Assembly: GCA_035622315.1 (NCBI GenBank)
Contig: DASPVP010000145.1
Coordinates: forward strand, 1 to 61,927
Reading direction: 5' to 3'
DNA length: 61,927 nucleotides
Origin: JAJPHJ01 sp035622315
GTDB lineage: Bacteria > Vulcanimicrobiota > Vulcanimicrobiia > Eremiobacterales > Eremiobacteraceae
Part shown: positions 8,272-17,464 of the stretch, in pieces
How positions within the stretch are numbered: the first letter of the stretch is position 1
How the letters are laid out: the number at the start of each line of letters is the position of its first letter
Translations under genes and position numbers: made by a program
The notes under the pieces: model-generated
The model's input: the letters and a program-made list of their open reading frames with translations, nothing else
What the model was told of the DNA's origin: nothing
Database searches by the model: none

Positions 8272-8274
8272 GGC

Positions 8275-9171
8275 TTAGCGCGCGAGACCGATACTGGCGA
8301 GGAAGTCGGCAGCGACGTCGTGGGGTTCTTCGTGTCCGCCATCGATGCGCCAGTTCAATCGCCGCATGGTCGCATCGGTGAGATGGGGCGCTAGCGGATC
8401 GAGGATCCCAGCGATGCGCGGATGACGAGCGAGCGCATCGCGACGGACGACCGGTGCCACCTGATACGGGGGGAAGAAGTGGCGATCGTCCTCGAGCACC
8501 ACGAGCTTGTCGGCGTCGATCTGCCCGTCCGTGCCGAAGGCGACGACCACGTCGACCTGGTTGTCGAGGAGCGCCTTATACTTCAGACCGATGTCGATGA
8601 GGGTCACCTGCGCGAAATGGAATCCGCCGTAGGCGCGTTGCAAGCCCGGGAGACCATCAGGGCGGTCGGTGAACTCCGGCACGGCGCCGAGGCGTAGCTG
8701 CGACGCGAGACGCGCGCAATCGGAGAGTGTGCGCATGCCGAGCCGCGCCGAGGTCGCCTGCGTCGTGGCGAGCGCCTGCGTGTCGTTCATCGGGGCTGGC
8801 TCGAGCCACACGAGGCCATAGCGCTCCGCGTAGAGACGCTTGACGGTGCGGTAGACGGCCTCGCGGTCGTGCATCGGCGCGAGCTTGAGCTGCGCGAGCA
8901 ATGCCGTGCCCGTGTATTCCGGATAGCAGTCGATCTCGCCGCGCAGGATCGACGCCATGGCGATGTTCGTGCCGCCGAGATCGAGTTTGCGGGTGACTGG
9001 GAAACCGGCGCCCTCGAGCAACTGTGCATACATCTCGCCCAGCAGCAACTCCTCAGAGAAGTTCTTCGACCCGATGCTGATGGACGCGCCGGCGTGGGGC
9101 GCACACGAAAAGAGCGCGGCCCCGCCCAAGAGGACGAGCGTTTGCCTGCGCGTCAGCTTAACGGGAAGCAC
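8275..9171 (-). CDS. opuCC: Osmoprotectant ABC transporter substrate-binding lipoprotein
   Basis: Periplasmic binding protein of the OpuAC/OpuBC/OsmF type, about 298 aa. ISIGSKNFSEELLLGEMYAQLLE, located right after the leader, is the family hallmark, with LGGTNIAMASILRGEIDCYPEYTGT forming the ligand pocket. The leader TRRQTLVLLGGAALFSC ends in a lipobox-like LFSC (Phe at -2 is unusual). I start it at GTG 9171, 14 bases inside the preceding permease; a longer reading frame to 9330 would put 53 Cys/Arg-rich residues before the leader and is rejected. Confidence 0.87.
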   Translation of the reverse strand: MLPVKLTRRQTLVLLGGAALFSCAPHAGASISIGSKNFSEELLLGEMYAQLLEGAGFPVTRKLDLGGTNIAMASILRGEIDCYPEYTGTALLAQLKLAPMHDREAVYRTVKRLYAERYGLVWLEPAPMNDTQALATTQATSARLGMRTLSDCARLASQLRLGAVPEFTDRPDGLPGLQRAYGGFHFAQVTLIDIGLKYKALLDNQVDVVVAFGTDGQIDADKLVVLEDDRHFFPPYQVAPVVRRDALARHPRIAGILDPLAPHLTDATMRRLNWRIDGGHEEPHDVAADFLASIGLAR

Positions 9172-9811
9172 CCGCGTATCCGGTGTGCCGCGCGCTGGCC
9201 GCGAGCAGCGCGCTCGCCAACCCCTCAGTGGCGAGGGCCAACAGCGCGACGCTGGCGCCGCCGAGCAGCAACTGGCGCATGTCGTTGTTGGCGAGACCAT
9301 CCAAGATGAACGTGCCAAGACCACCGGCACCGATGAAGGCGGCGAGCGTCGCGGACGCGATGACCTCGATCGCGCTCGTCCGCAACCCTGCGATCACCAC
9401 GGGGGCTGCCAACGGCGCTTCGACCCGTGCGAGCATCTGCGAGGAGCGCATCCCCATGCCGAGCGCCGCCTCCTTGACCGGCGGAGCGACGTGACGCAGC
9501 GCCACGTCGGTGTTGATCAGGATAGGGGGAAAACCGAGCAGGCCGAGCGCGACGAGCGCCGGCCAAAAGCCAAGACCGAGAATGGGCAACATGAACGCGA
9601 GGACCGCGAGGCTCGGCACGACGCGAAGCGCGGTCACCACCGCGACGATGGAGCGCCCGTGTTCGCTGCGCGAGGTCCATACGCCGAGCGGAATGCCTGC
9701 CATCGCGGCGAGCGCGAGCGCTGCCCCGCACAGTTCGACGTGCTGGCGCAACGCCAAGAGAAGTTCCTGCGGGTGCGCGAACGCATACGACCACGTCTGT
9801 GCGAGCAGCAT
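9158..9811 (-). CDS. Osmoprotectant ABC transporter, permease subunit (first gene of operon)
   Basis: 217 aa inner-membrane permease, paralogue of the one at 6683. Hydrophobic segments alternate with the EAA loop VKEAALGMGMRSSQML and the motif AAFIGAGGLGTFILDGL. An in-frame TTG at 9823 exists, but ATG 9811 (MLLAQTWSYAF) is preferred. Heads a four-gene operon with overlaps or gaps of only a few bases. Two different permeases with one ATPase and one binding protein is the normal OpuC arrangement. Confidence 0.86.
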   Translation of the reverse strand: MLLAQTWSYAFAHPQELLLALRQHVELCGAALALAAMAGIPLGVWTSRSEHGRSIVAVVTALRVVPSLAVLAFMLPILGLGFWPALVALGLLGFPPILINTDVALRHVAPPVKEAALGMGMRSSQMLARVEAPLAAPVVIAGLRTSAIEVIASATLAAFIGAGGLGTFILDGLANNDMRQLLLGGASVALLALATEGLASALLAASARHTGYAGASR

Positions 9812-9906
9812 AAGCGCCCGCAATTCTGCGCGCTCTGCGTCGTCACCCGCAGATTAAGGTTGCCGTTCGGAAGGCCCCAAGCGGCGCTGCGCCAACTGCA
9901 GGTTTC

Positions 9907-10407
9907 ATGGAAGTCTATTTCCTGCGCCACGGCGTCGCGCAAGAGCGGGATGCGAAGAAATATCCCGACGACCGCCTGCGCCCTCTGACGATCGAAGGGC
10001 TTGAACGGATGCGCGAGATCGTCCGCGGTCTTTTGAAGATTGGCGTCGAGTTCGACGCCATCTACGACAGCGGTTACACGCGCGCTCGGCAGACCACAGA
10101 GGCTGTCACGGACGCCTACCGCATCGACAACCGCGACATCCAAACCACACCGGCACTCGAGCCGGATCACGATCCTGCCGAACTGCTCGAGCTTCTCGAG
10201 ACGAACCGAGCCAACAAGCGCATCTTGCTCGTTGGCCACGAGCCGCATCTCTCCAAGAGCGTCGCGTTCCTGACCGGACTGCGCGGCGGGGGCTCCGTGG
10301 ATTTCAAGAAAGGCGCCTTGTGCCGTGTCGATCTTGAGGCTTTCAAAAAGGGTGCGGGCAAGTTCGTGTGGCTGCTCCCGCCCAAAGTGCTCCGAAAGAT
10401 CCGTTAG
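9907..10407 (+). CDS. sixA: Phosphohistidine phosphatase SixA family
   Basis: 166 aa histidine phosphatase. The catalytic LRHG motif with the phospho-accepting His is at residues 6-9 (YFLRHGVAQ), the arginine motif is SGYTRARQTTEA, and the second catalytic His is in LVGHEPHLSK. The short size without a lid domain is typical of SixA, which dephosphorylates phosphohistidine on HPt domains or PTS proteins. Its TAG stop overlaps the TAA stop of the convergent phosphoribosyltransferase gene in the four bases TTAG. Confidence 0.86.
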   Translation: MEVYFLRHGVAQERDAKKYPDDRLRPLTIEGLERMREIVRGLLKIGVEFDAIYDSGYTRARQTTEAVTDAYRIDNRDIQTTPALEPDHDPAELLELLETNRANKRILLVGHEPHLSKSVAFLTGLRGGGSVDFKKGALCRVDLEAFKKGAGKFVWLLPPKVLRKIR

Positions 10408-11048
10408 GCGGCCCCACGCGCCCGAGCGCGGTCGAGCTCCTCGCGGACCCGATCGTCTGACACCTCTGCGAAGCTGAAGTAGAAGCGGCCAACGGCGAAC
10501 GGCAGGTCGCGCGAGGCGACGAGCACCACCAGCTCGTCGCAATGCGAGCGCAACGCGAAGGCGCAATCCGCCGGGGCGACCGGTACCGCCACCGTGATGA
10601 AGCTCGCTTTGCGCTTGCGAACCGTTTCGATAGCGCACAACATGGTCGCGGCCGTGGCGATGCCATCGTCGACGATGATCGCCGGTCGTCCCTCGAGTTG
10701 GATCGAAGGGAGATCGCCGCGCAAGCGTTGATCGAGCGCGACCGCCTTCTCGCGCGCCGTTGCGAACAGGGCAGGCACGAGTGACCGTGGCAATCCCGCG
10801 GCGTGTTCGGTCGTCACGGCATCGCCGTCGACGCTCACAGCGCCGATCGCAAGCTCGGGTTGCATCGGGTGGCCGACTTTGCGCACGACGATGACGTCCA
10901 GTGGCGCGGCGAGCGCCGCTCCGACCGCCGCCGCGACCACGACGCCGCCGCGCGCGATCCCAAGCACCACGCAACGATCTCTGGGAAAAAGCGCCCGGGC
11001 CAGCGTCACGCCGGCTGCGCGGCGATCGTAGAACGGCAAAGCAGGCAC
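10404..11048 (-). CDS. Phosphoribosyltransferase domain protein
   Basis: 214 aa type I phosphoribosyltransferase fold. The PRPP loop is AIIVDDGIATAATM (residues ~124-137) and an N-terminal LGIARGGVVVAAAVG plus VRKVGHP complete the fold. This subgroup (often annotated as predicted phosphoribosyltransferase next to dienelactone hydrolase domains) has no settled substrate. GTG start at 11048. Convergent with sixA, with overlapping stop codons. About 56 bases separate it from the PilZ gene, which is upstream on the same strand. Confidence 0.82.
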   Translation of the reverse strand: MPALPFYDRRAAGVTLARALFPRDRCVVLGIARGGVVVAAAVGAALAAPLDVIVVRKVGHPMQPELAIGAVSVDGDAVTTEHAAGLPRSLVPALFATAREKAVALDQRLRGDLPSIQLEGRPAIIVDDGIATAATMLCAIETVRKRKASFITVAVPVAPADCAFALRSHCDELVVLVASRDLPFAVGRFYFSFAEVSDDRVREELDRARARGAA

Positions 11049-11104
11049 GCCCCTAGTGCGCCTTCCACCGCATTTCTAGAGAGCGGCGCATCCTGCGCCG
11101 CCCC

Positions 11105-11527
11105 TTACGATTGTTCTCGCTCGAAGCTCGATTGAAACGGTCGCATGCCGAATTGCCGGCCGAATTTTTGATCGACGACATATTCGGAGATCGCGTTGGC
11201 CTGTTGTTCGTCGAGGCTCGTGAAGCGGACGCCATACCGCGTTTGGTAACCCGAACCTCCCGCGTTCGCATAGACGACGCGCCCTTTTGCGTCCACGCGG
11301 TGGTTGGTGCCGAGACTTAGCAGCAGGCAGACGGGATCGCCGGGCCTCAGGCGCACGTGCGTGCGCACGCAGGCACCGCCGACGGAGAGGTCTTCGAGCA
11401 TCGCTTTCTGCTCGACCGACCTCGGCGTATCAAGCCGTACGGGTTCGCTGATCATGACTCGTGCATGTGCCCGTGGCTTGCGTCCTACCTGGACGGCCTT
11501 TTTCAGGGACTTGAAGAATGGCGCCAT
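11105..11527 (-). CDS. PilZ domain protein (cyclic di-GMP receptor)
   Basis: 140 aa, essentially one PilZ domain. The c-di-GMP-binding signature is seen as an RxxxR-like stretch near residues 17-23 (RKPRAHAR) and the DxSxxG motif as DLSVGGACV (residues ~46-54), followed by beta strands ending in YGVRFTSLDEQQ. Probable soluble adaptor that transmits c-di-GMP level to motility, exopolysaccharide or another target. A promoter candidate lies about 70 bases upstream, and the next gene upstream on the same strand encodes a c-di-GMP phosphodiesterase-like protein. Confidence 0.88.
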   Translation of the reverse strand: MAPFFKSLKKAVQVGRKPRAHARVMISEPVRLDTPRSVEQKAMLEDLSVGGACVRTHVRLRPGDPVCLLLSLGTNHRVDAKGRVVYANAGGSGYQTRYGVRFTSLDEQQANAISEYVVDQKFGRQFGMRPFQSSFEREQS

Positions 11528-11595
11528 ATGCCTCTTGGACCAACTCGTCGGTCGTCTGGTTGTGTTAGTGCGCCTAGCGAGCGGTCCCTCTCTTA

Positions 11596-11624
11596 ATAAT
11601 AAACAAGGCGCGGTCGCGACGCAA
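11596..11624 (-). promoter_or_regulatory. Sigma-70-type promoter candidate for the PilZ gene
   Basis: On the complement TTGCGT (11624-11619), a 17-base spacer and TATTAT (11601-11596) lie ~70 bases before the PilZ ATG in an AT-rich island of the otherwise GC-rich 166-base gap. The rest of the gap shows nothing recognisable. Confidence 0.5.
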
Positions 11625-11693
11625 GGAATCTCGGGCTCGTAGGGGCTTTCAACCCAGCGCGAACGGTTCGGAGTAGGACGGTTTTCTCCGCCG

Positions 11694-13634
11694 TTAGCCT
11701 ATCCGGCGCGGAATGAGTTCGTTGGGCCTGATGAGCGTGCCGTCGAGGACGAACGAGCTTGTATGGAGCGTCCGCGCGGCGCGCTTGTAGCGCGACACGT
11801 TCGACGACACCGCGGCGTACGATGGTAGGGGCGTGCGGGAGCTCCGCAGGCCAACGATCGTCAAGGTGACAGGCGCCTCCGATCTCGTTCCGCTCCCGAC
11901 ATCGATGAGCGGCAAGTCCCGGCTGACGTGCAGCGCAGCCACCTTGCGCTCGAACTCGTGGATGATCGCGTCCGCGAGCTGTTCCGCCCTGCTCTCGGAG
12001 CTCAGGATGATGAAATTGACGCCGCCGAGGTGACCGACGAGCGCGTTCGAACCTTCGATCGCCTTGGCGGACGTCGTGAGCGTCTCCGCCAGGACGTTGA
12101 TGATCTCGTCGCCGCGTCCGAACCCAAAGCGCTCGTTGTAGTGGCGCAAGTGATTGATGTCCACGTGGAGGAGCGCGAACGGCAACGTGCTCGTGGTGCG
12201 GCGCTCGATCTCCTGTTGGACGAGCATCCGGCCTGGGAGGCCTGTGAGCGGATTCGAGTAGCGCGAGACGGACGTTTGGAACTCGGTCATGGTGTGGAGC
12301 AGGTCTCTGACCGACACGACGCCCGAATACGCGCCGTTCTCCAGGACCACGATCTCATCGTACATCTCTGAGCGGCGCCGGTGCACGACCTTGCGGGCCA
12401 CATCGTCGATCGGATCGTTCTTGTCCACCGCGAGGTAGGTGTCGTCCATGACCAATCGTACAGGACGCTTCGCATAGATTGAGTACCCGAACTGATGCGA
12501 GAGGCGCTCGTACAGTTTCGCCCGGCTGACGAGGCCGAGCGGAACGCCGGCGTCGGTCAAGACGACGCTGTCAAGGTCGGGGTTGCGATCGAAGATCTCC
12601 ATGACTTCCATCGTGTAGGCGCTCGGCGAGAGGGCCGGCGCGCGCCGGGTGACGGCACCGACGGTCATGCGTTTGGGCATCGGCGTGGTGCGGCTGGCCG
12701 ATGCGCGCTCGCGGATGAACGCGGCGATCTCCGCCTTCGGCTCTGCGAACACCGAGGATGGGCGGGCGAGCAGGAACCCCTGTCCGTATTCGACGCCGAT
12801 CTCGATGAGCGTCGCCAGCTCCTCGACCGTCTCGATGCCTTCTGCGAGCACCTTGGCGTCGATGCGTCGCGCGAAGATGATGATCGCCGAGACCAGGGCG
12901 TTCTTCGCGCGGTCGCGGTCGATGTCGCGCACGAGCGCCATATCCAATTTGATGAAGTGCGGCCGGACTTCCGTCACCGCCCGAAGGCTATTGTGACCAG
13001 CGCCTGCGTCGTCGATCGCGACTTTGAAGCCCTGGCGGCTGTAGTGCTGGAGCGTCCGCTTGAACAGATCGAAATCGTCGATCGCCTGCTTCTCCGTGAT
13101 CTCGAGGACGATTCGCTCTTGCAGATTCTGATCCACCACGTCGCGCGAGAGCGCCTCGTGGCGTTCTTCGAACACGCGCGGGCTGATGTTCAAAAAGAGG
13201 TAGCATCCGGGCGGAATGCCCGAGGCATTCGCCATGGCGCGCAGGCGGCAGATGTGTTCGAGCTGCGCCGCGGCGCCGCGTTCGGCCGCGGTGGAGAAGA
13301 GCGCGTCGGCGCTCTCCAGCCGCGTGCCGATCGGCCCCCGTGACAGCGCTTCGTATCCGAGCACGCTGCCATTCGACAGCGAGACGATCGGCTGGAAGAG
13401 CGTGCGGATGCGCCCTTCTTTGAGCAGCCGGTCGAAATCATCACCGCCAGGCTCGCCGACTTGAGCCGCAGGTTCGTCGGCGACCGCTGCGGGCGCCGCC
13501 GCCGGCGGCTGCGAGGCTTGCTCCGTCTCGAGCTCGGAGCCTTGCGGCAACGGCGCAGTATCGCCGGTGACGAAACCCAGCAGTCTACGAAAGCGATAGT
13601 TAAAGGTAGGCGAGCTCATGAGGGGCCTGCTCAT
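11694..13634 (-). CDS. EAL-CBS-GGDEF protein, probable c-di-GMP phosphodiesterase
   Basis: 646 aa soluble signalling protein. An EAL domain occupies ~67-300: GYEALSRG, FLNISPR, LEITEKQ, AIDDAGAG, IKLDMA, LAEGIET and GQGF preserve the known metal and catalytic residues, so phosphodiesterase activity is likely. Two CBS motifs follow (~320-450; LDSVVLTDAGVPLGLVSR, EIVVLENGAYSGVVSVRDLL, each near 18 residues). The C-terminal GGDEF-type domain (~460-625) has GGVNF in place of GG(D/E)EF, so cyclase activity should be absent and the domain may sense GTP or interact. Starts at ATG 13634; divergent from the formate dehydrogenase locus. Confidence 0.9.
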   Translation of the reverse strand: MSRPLMSSPTFNYRFRRLLGFVTGDTAPLPQGSELETEQASQPPAAAPAAVADEPAAQVGEPGGDDFDRLLKEGRIRTLFQPIVSLSNGSVLGYEALSRGPIGTRLESADALFSTAAERGAAAQLEHICRLRAMANASGIPPGCYLFLNISPRVFEERHEALSRDVVDQNLQERIVLEITEKQAIDDFDLFKRTLQHYSRQGFKVAIDDAGAGHNSLRAVTEVRPHFIKLDMALVRDIDRDRAKNALVSAIIIFARRIDAKVLAEGIETVEELATLIEIGVEYGQGFLLARPSSVFAEPKAEIAAFIRERASASRTTPMPKRMTVGAVTRRAPALSPSAYTMEVMEIFDRNPDLDSVVLTDAGVPLGLVSRAKLYERLSHQFGYSIYAKRPVRLVMDDTYLAVDKNDPIDDVARKVVHRRRSEMYDEIVVLENGAYSGVVSVRDLLHTMTEFQTSVSRYSNPLTGLPGRMLVQQEIERRTTSTLPFALLHVDINHLRHYNERFGFGRGDEIINVLAETLTTSAKAIEGSNALVGHLGGVNFIILSSESRAEQLADAIIHEFERKVAALHVSRDLPLIDVGSGTRSEAPVTLTIVGLRSSRTPLPSYAAVSSNVSRYKRAARTLHTSSFVLDGTLIRPNELIPRRIG

Positions 13635-13656
13635 TTCATCGGCTTAGGGTCTCAGG

Positions 13657-13683
13657 ATATGAAGCCGGGCGCGCGGCTCATAT
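13657..13683. promoter_or_regulatory. Inverted repeat at the fdhA start codon
   Basis: ATATGAAGCCG (13657-13667) and CGGCTCATAT (13674-13683) form a stem with one bulged base. The right arm contains the first base pairs of the ATG at 13682. It lies in the 47-base gap between the divergent EAL gene and the formate dehydrogenase gene and might block the start or be a protein site. Confidence 0.4.
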
Positions 13684-15625
13684 GAAGGGCGGGCCCCCGC
13701 GATGCGAAACCCTCGAGCCCATGAGCCGTGACTTCAAGCGTCTCGAGCGGCCGATGCTCCGTGAGAACGGCCGCTTGCGGGTTGCCTCGTGGGACGAGGC
13801 GCTCGATCGTGCCGCGGACGGATTTGCCGCCGCAAAGCGTGCTGGCGGACCAAATCCATTCGGCTTGTTCAGCTGCTCCAAGACGACCAACGAGCTGAAC
13901 TTCCTCACGCAGAAGTTCACACGTGTCGTCATGGGCAGCAACAACGTCGATAGCTGCAACCGTACCTGACACGCTCCCAGCGTCGCCGGTCTGGCGGCGG
14001 TTTTCGGAGCCGGCGGGGGCACGAACTCGTATCAGGAGGTCGAAGAGACCGACCTGATCTTTCTGTGGGGTTCGAATGCACGTGAGACGCATCCGATCTT
14101 CTTCCATCACGTGCTGCGCGGTGTGCGCAACGGCGCGCGCCTGATCGTGGTCGATCCGCGGCGTACAGGCACCGCCGCTTGGGCAGACACCTGGCTCGGG
14201 CTCGACGTCGGAACGGACATCGCACTCGCCAACGGCATGGCGCACGAGATCCTCGCGTGCGGCCTCGAGGACCGCTCGTTCATCGAACACGCCACCACCG
14301 GGTTCGACGAATATCGCGCGTCGCTCGCCGACTATGCTCCCGAAGCGGTCGCGAAGACGACGGGTGTGCCGGGCGAGGTCATCGCCGAGGTGGCGCGCGC
14401 GTATGCGCAGGCGAAGACAGGCATGATCTGCTGGACCCTCGGCATCACCGAGCACCACAACGCGGTCGACAATGTCTTCGCGCTCATCAACCTCGCGCTG
14501 TTGACGGGCAAGGTCGGACGATACGCTTGCGGTCTCAATCCGTTGCGTGGTCAGAACAACGTCCAGGGCGGCGGCGACATGGGTGCCATCCCGCACCATC
14601 TTCCAGGCTTCCAGGACATCCGTGACGACGCGCTGCGTGCGAAGTTCGAGCGCGCTTGGGGCGTGACGATCTCGGGGCAACGCGGGTTGCGCCTCAACGA
14701 GATGTTCGATGCCATCGAGGGGGGCGAGCTGCGCTCGCTGTATGTCATCGGGGAGAACCCGCTTGTCTCGGAGGCGGACCGGACGCGTGCCGAGCATCTC
14801 CTCCGCAGCCTCGATCATCTCGTGGTGCAAGACATCTTCCTCACGCAAACCGCGGAACTCGCGCACGTCGTGCTACCCGCGGCAACTGGTTGGTGCGAAT
14901 CCGAAGGGACCGTGACGAGCAGCGAGCGCCGCGTCCAGCGGGTGCGCAAATTGTTGGATCCGCCCGGCGAAGCGCGCGACGATGTCGACATCGTGTGCGA
15001 GGTCGCGCGGCGCTTGGGCGGCGACTTCGGCCATCCCTCAGCAGAACAGCTTTGGGACGAACTGCGCTCCTTGAGCCCGATGCACGCCGGCATGTCGTAC
15101 GCGCGGCTGGAGGAGTCTGGCGGCCTGCAGTGGCCTTGTTACGACGAGCAGCATCCGGGCGAGCAGTTCTTGCACGCGCGCTTGTGGGAGCATCCGGTGC
15201 GCGGTCGCAAAGCACCGTTTTTCGTCGTGCGCCAAGAAGGTCCGGTCGACGAGCTCACGGACGATTTTCCCTTACGGCTGACGACCGGCCGGCGGCTCGA
15301 CTCGTTCAATTCGGGCGTGCAGAGCAGCGCATACGTCTCGCCCCTGCGACGTGGCGAATCGATCGACATCTCTCCCGAGGATGCGGCGTTCTACGGCGTG
15401 GCAGAGGGAGAACGAGTCCGGATCACCTCGAGGCGCGGTAGCCTGGTGGTGCCGGTCCACATCGATGCGAGCCTGCGCCCCGGTCTCACGTTCATGACCT
15501 TCCATTTCGCCGACGTGCCCACCAACGTGTTGACGATCGAGGCGAACGATCCCAAATCCGGCACTGCGGAGTTCAAAGCTTCGGCGATCCGGCTCGAAAA
15601 GCTGGTCGATGAGGTGCGGGTCTGA
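13682..15625 (+). CDS. fdhA: Selenocysteine formate dehydrogenase, catalytic fragment (molybdopterin domains)
   Basis: Catalytic part of a Mo/W-bis-MGD formate dehydrogenase, 647 residues when the in-frame UGA at 13967-13969 is read as selenocysteine (Sec96). Context N-V-D-S-C-N-R-T-Sec-H-A-P-S-V-A-G-L matches FdhF-type enzymes, including the His after Sec. Further marks: LIFLWGSNARETHPI, VVDPRRTGTA, GMICWTLGITEHHN, GLNPLRGQNNVQGGGDMG (18 residues), and a C-terminal dinucleotide-binding domain TTGRRLDSFNSG. The protein begins where most FdhA enzymes have already passed their first [4Fe-4S] domain (KRLERPMLRENGRLRVASWDEAL starts at ~19), so that domain is missing here and is found at the end of the gene at 17457. 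ATG 13721 is an alternative start. Confidence 0.93.
13967..14010 (+). promoter_or_regulatory. Selenocysteine UGA codon and bacterial SECIS element
   Basis: After the UGA (13967-13969) come 18 bases and then the apical loop GGTCT (13988-13992), the same spacing and loop sequence as I recall for E. coli fdhF. The upper stem is CGTCGCC/GGCGGCG (13981-13987 with 13993-13999, one G-T pair); a lower helix GCTCC/GGAGC (13973-13977 with 14006-14010) encloses it. This would recruit SelB with Sec-tRNA. No selA, selB, selC or selD is in the window. Confidence 0.9.
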
Positions 15626-15628
15626 CGG

Positions 15629-17464
15629 GTGGATCTGCACTTCACGTCTGAACGAGCGAGCGATTCGGAGCGCATAGCGGTCGATGCGGTGCTCGGAGCG
15701 CCGCGTTCGGCATGGGACGGCGGCATTCGTTCCGCGCGCGACGGGCACGTCGCGATCGGCGGGGATGCAGCGCGCGCCCAACGGCACCGGTTGCTGCCGG
15801 CGCTTCACGCGCTGAATGACAGCGTCGGTTGGATTTCGCCTGGCGCGCTCAATTATGTCTGCGAGCGCCTGCGCGTGCCTCCGGCCGAAGCGTACGGCGT
15901 CGCGAGCTTCTACGGTCTGTTTGCCACCACCGCGCGACCGCGGGCGATGCTACACGTCTGCGACGACATCGCTTGCAAGCTCGCAGGGGCCGACCAACTC
16001 TGCGCCACGCTCGAGAAGGCGGCGAGCGGAGGTTCGAACGCCACGGCGGGTTGGGCTCGCAGTCCGTGTCTTGGTCTGTGCGATCGCGCGCCTGCCGCGC
16101 TCTATCTCGAAGCCCATGCGACCGCTCCCCGCGCCATAACGTTCACGCAGGCCACGGCATCGGCGCTCGAAGCCGCACTTCTTGCGACGCCAGCCAAGCC
16201 GTCTTTCGTACCCGCCGTCGTCGTCGGCCAACCACGCAAGCTGCTGCGGCGGGTCGGTGTGGTGGATCCGGCGAGCATCGCAGACTACCAAGGCGCTGGT
16301 GGGTTTGCGGCGCTGCGACGAGCCATTGCGATGGGCCCAGAGCGGATCGTGCTCGAGGTCGAAACTTCCAAACTGGCGGGTCGTGGAGGCGCCGCCTTTC
16401 CCACGGCACGCAAGTGGCGAGCAGTGGCGGACGAACCTATTCACCCGCATTACATGATCTGCAATGCGGACGAATCGGAGCCAGGGACCTTCAAAGACCG
16501 CGTGCTCATGGAGGAGGATCCGTTCGCCGTCGTCGAGGCGATGACGATAGCCGCGACCGCCGGCGGGTGCGAACGCGGCTACCTCTACATCCGCGGCGAG
16601 TACCCGGCGGCGGCACAGCGGATGCAGCACGCGATCGACGCGGCGCGCGACGCCGGCATGCTCGGGGACGCGGTATGCGGATCCGATGTGCGCTTCGACA
16701 TCGAGCTGCGCCGGGGCGCCGGTGCCTATATCTGCGGCGAGGAGACGGCGCTCTTCAATTCGATCGAGGGCAAGCGCGGCGAACCACGCAACAAGCCGCC
16801 GTTCCCGGTGCGCAGAGGTCTTTTCGGCAAGCCGACGATCGTGAATAACGTCGAGACGCTGGCAAACGTCCTCGACATCGTCGTCGAAGGCGGCGAGGCG
16901 TTCTCACACGTGGGTACGCCGGGTTCGACCGGCACGAAGCTCTTTTGCCTATGCGGCCATGTCGCGCGGCCGGGTCTGTATGAAGTCCCGCTGGGCAAGA
17001 GGCTCTCGGCGCTCATCGATCTCGCGGGCGGCGTCCGCGACGGCAAGGGTCTACAGGCAGTGTTGCTTGGCGGCGCCGCCGGGGCTTTCGTGACACCCTC
17101 GGAGATCGACGTAGCACTATCGTTCGAGGGCGTCCGCGAGATCGGGGCGACGCTCGGCTCGGGCGTCGTCATGGTCATGGATGAGACAGCGGATCTCGCG
17201 GGGGTCCTCTTGCGGATCGCCGCTTTCTTCCGCGATGAGTCGTGCGGCCAGTGCGTGCCCTGCCGGGTGGGCACGGCACGCCAAGAAGAGCTGCTCCATC
17301 GTCTGCAACGGAGGCGCCAGCAAGGGCTCGTCGCCGAAGATCGCGAGTTGCTCGCCCAAATCGGCCAAGTCATGCGCGACGCTTCCATCTGCGGCCTCGG
17401 TCAAACCGCCTCGAGCGCGATCGAATCCGCGCTGCGCAAATTCGAGGTCTTCAGCCATGCCTGA
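15629..17464 (+). CDS. fdhB: Formate dehydrogenase beta subunit, NuoE-NuoF fusion (NADH:acceptor diaphorase)
   Basis: 611 aa fusion. Residues ~40-180 are a thioredoxin-like [2Fe-2S] NuoE domain (Cys pairs in HVCDDIACKLAG and SPCLGLCDRAP). The rest is NuoF-like: FMN-binding GRGGAAFPTARKW, NADESEPGTFKDR, GAGAYICGEETALFNSIEG for NADH, and the C-terminal [4Fe-4S] ligands CGQCVPCRVGT plus SICGLGQTA. It passes electrons between formate-derived Fe-S clusters and NAD+. GTG start three bases after the fdhA stop. Its 3' end overlaps the next gene by eight bases. The NuoE/NuoF fusion occurs in several NAD-dependent formate dehydrogenases and bidirectional hydrogenases. Confidence 0.92.
   Translation: MDLHFTSERASDSERIAVDAVLGAPRSAWDGGIRSARDGHVAIGGDAARAQRHRLLPALHALNDSVGWISPGALNYVCERLRVPPAEAYGVASFYGLFATTARPRAMLHVCDDIACKLAGADQLCATLEKAASGGSNATAGWARSPCLGLCDRAPAALYLEAHATAPRAITFTQATASALEAALLATPAKPSFVPAVVVGQPRKLLRRVGVVDPASIADYQGAGGFAALRRAIAMGPERIVLEVETSKLAGRGGAAFPTARKWRAVADEPIHPHYMICNADESEPGTFKDRVLMEEDPFAVVEAMTIAATAGGCERGYLYIRGEYPAAAQRMQHAIDAARDAGMLGDAVCGSDVRFDIELRRGAGAYICGEETALFNSIEGKRGEPRNKPPFPVRRGLFGKPTIVNNVETLANVLDIVVEGGEAFSHVGTPGSTGTKLFCLCGHVARPGLYEVPLGKRLSALIDLAGGVRDGKGLQAVLLGGAAGAFVTPSEIDVALSFEGVREIGATLGSGVVMVMDETADLAGVLLRIAAFFRDESCGQCVPCRVGTARQEELLHRLQRRRQQGLVAEDRELLAQIGQVMRDASICGLGQTASSAIESALRKFEVFSHA

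Noticed and set aside
13967..13969. UGA in fdhA taken as a frameshift or pseudogene stop
   Set aside because: Both sides remain in the same frame, the residue context is the FdhF Sec site and a SECIS loop GGTCT follows at the correct distance.
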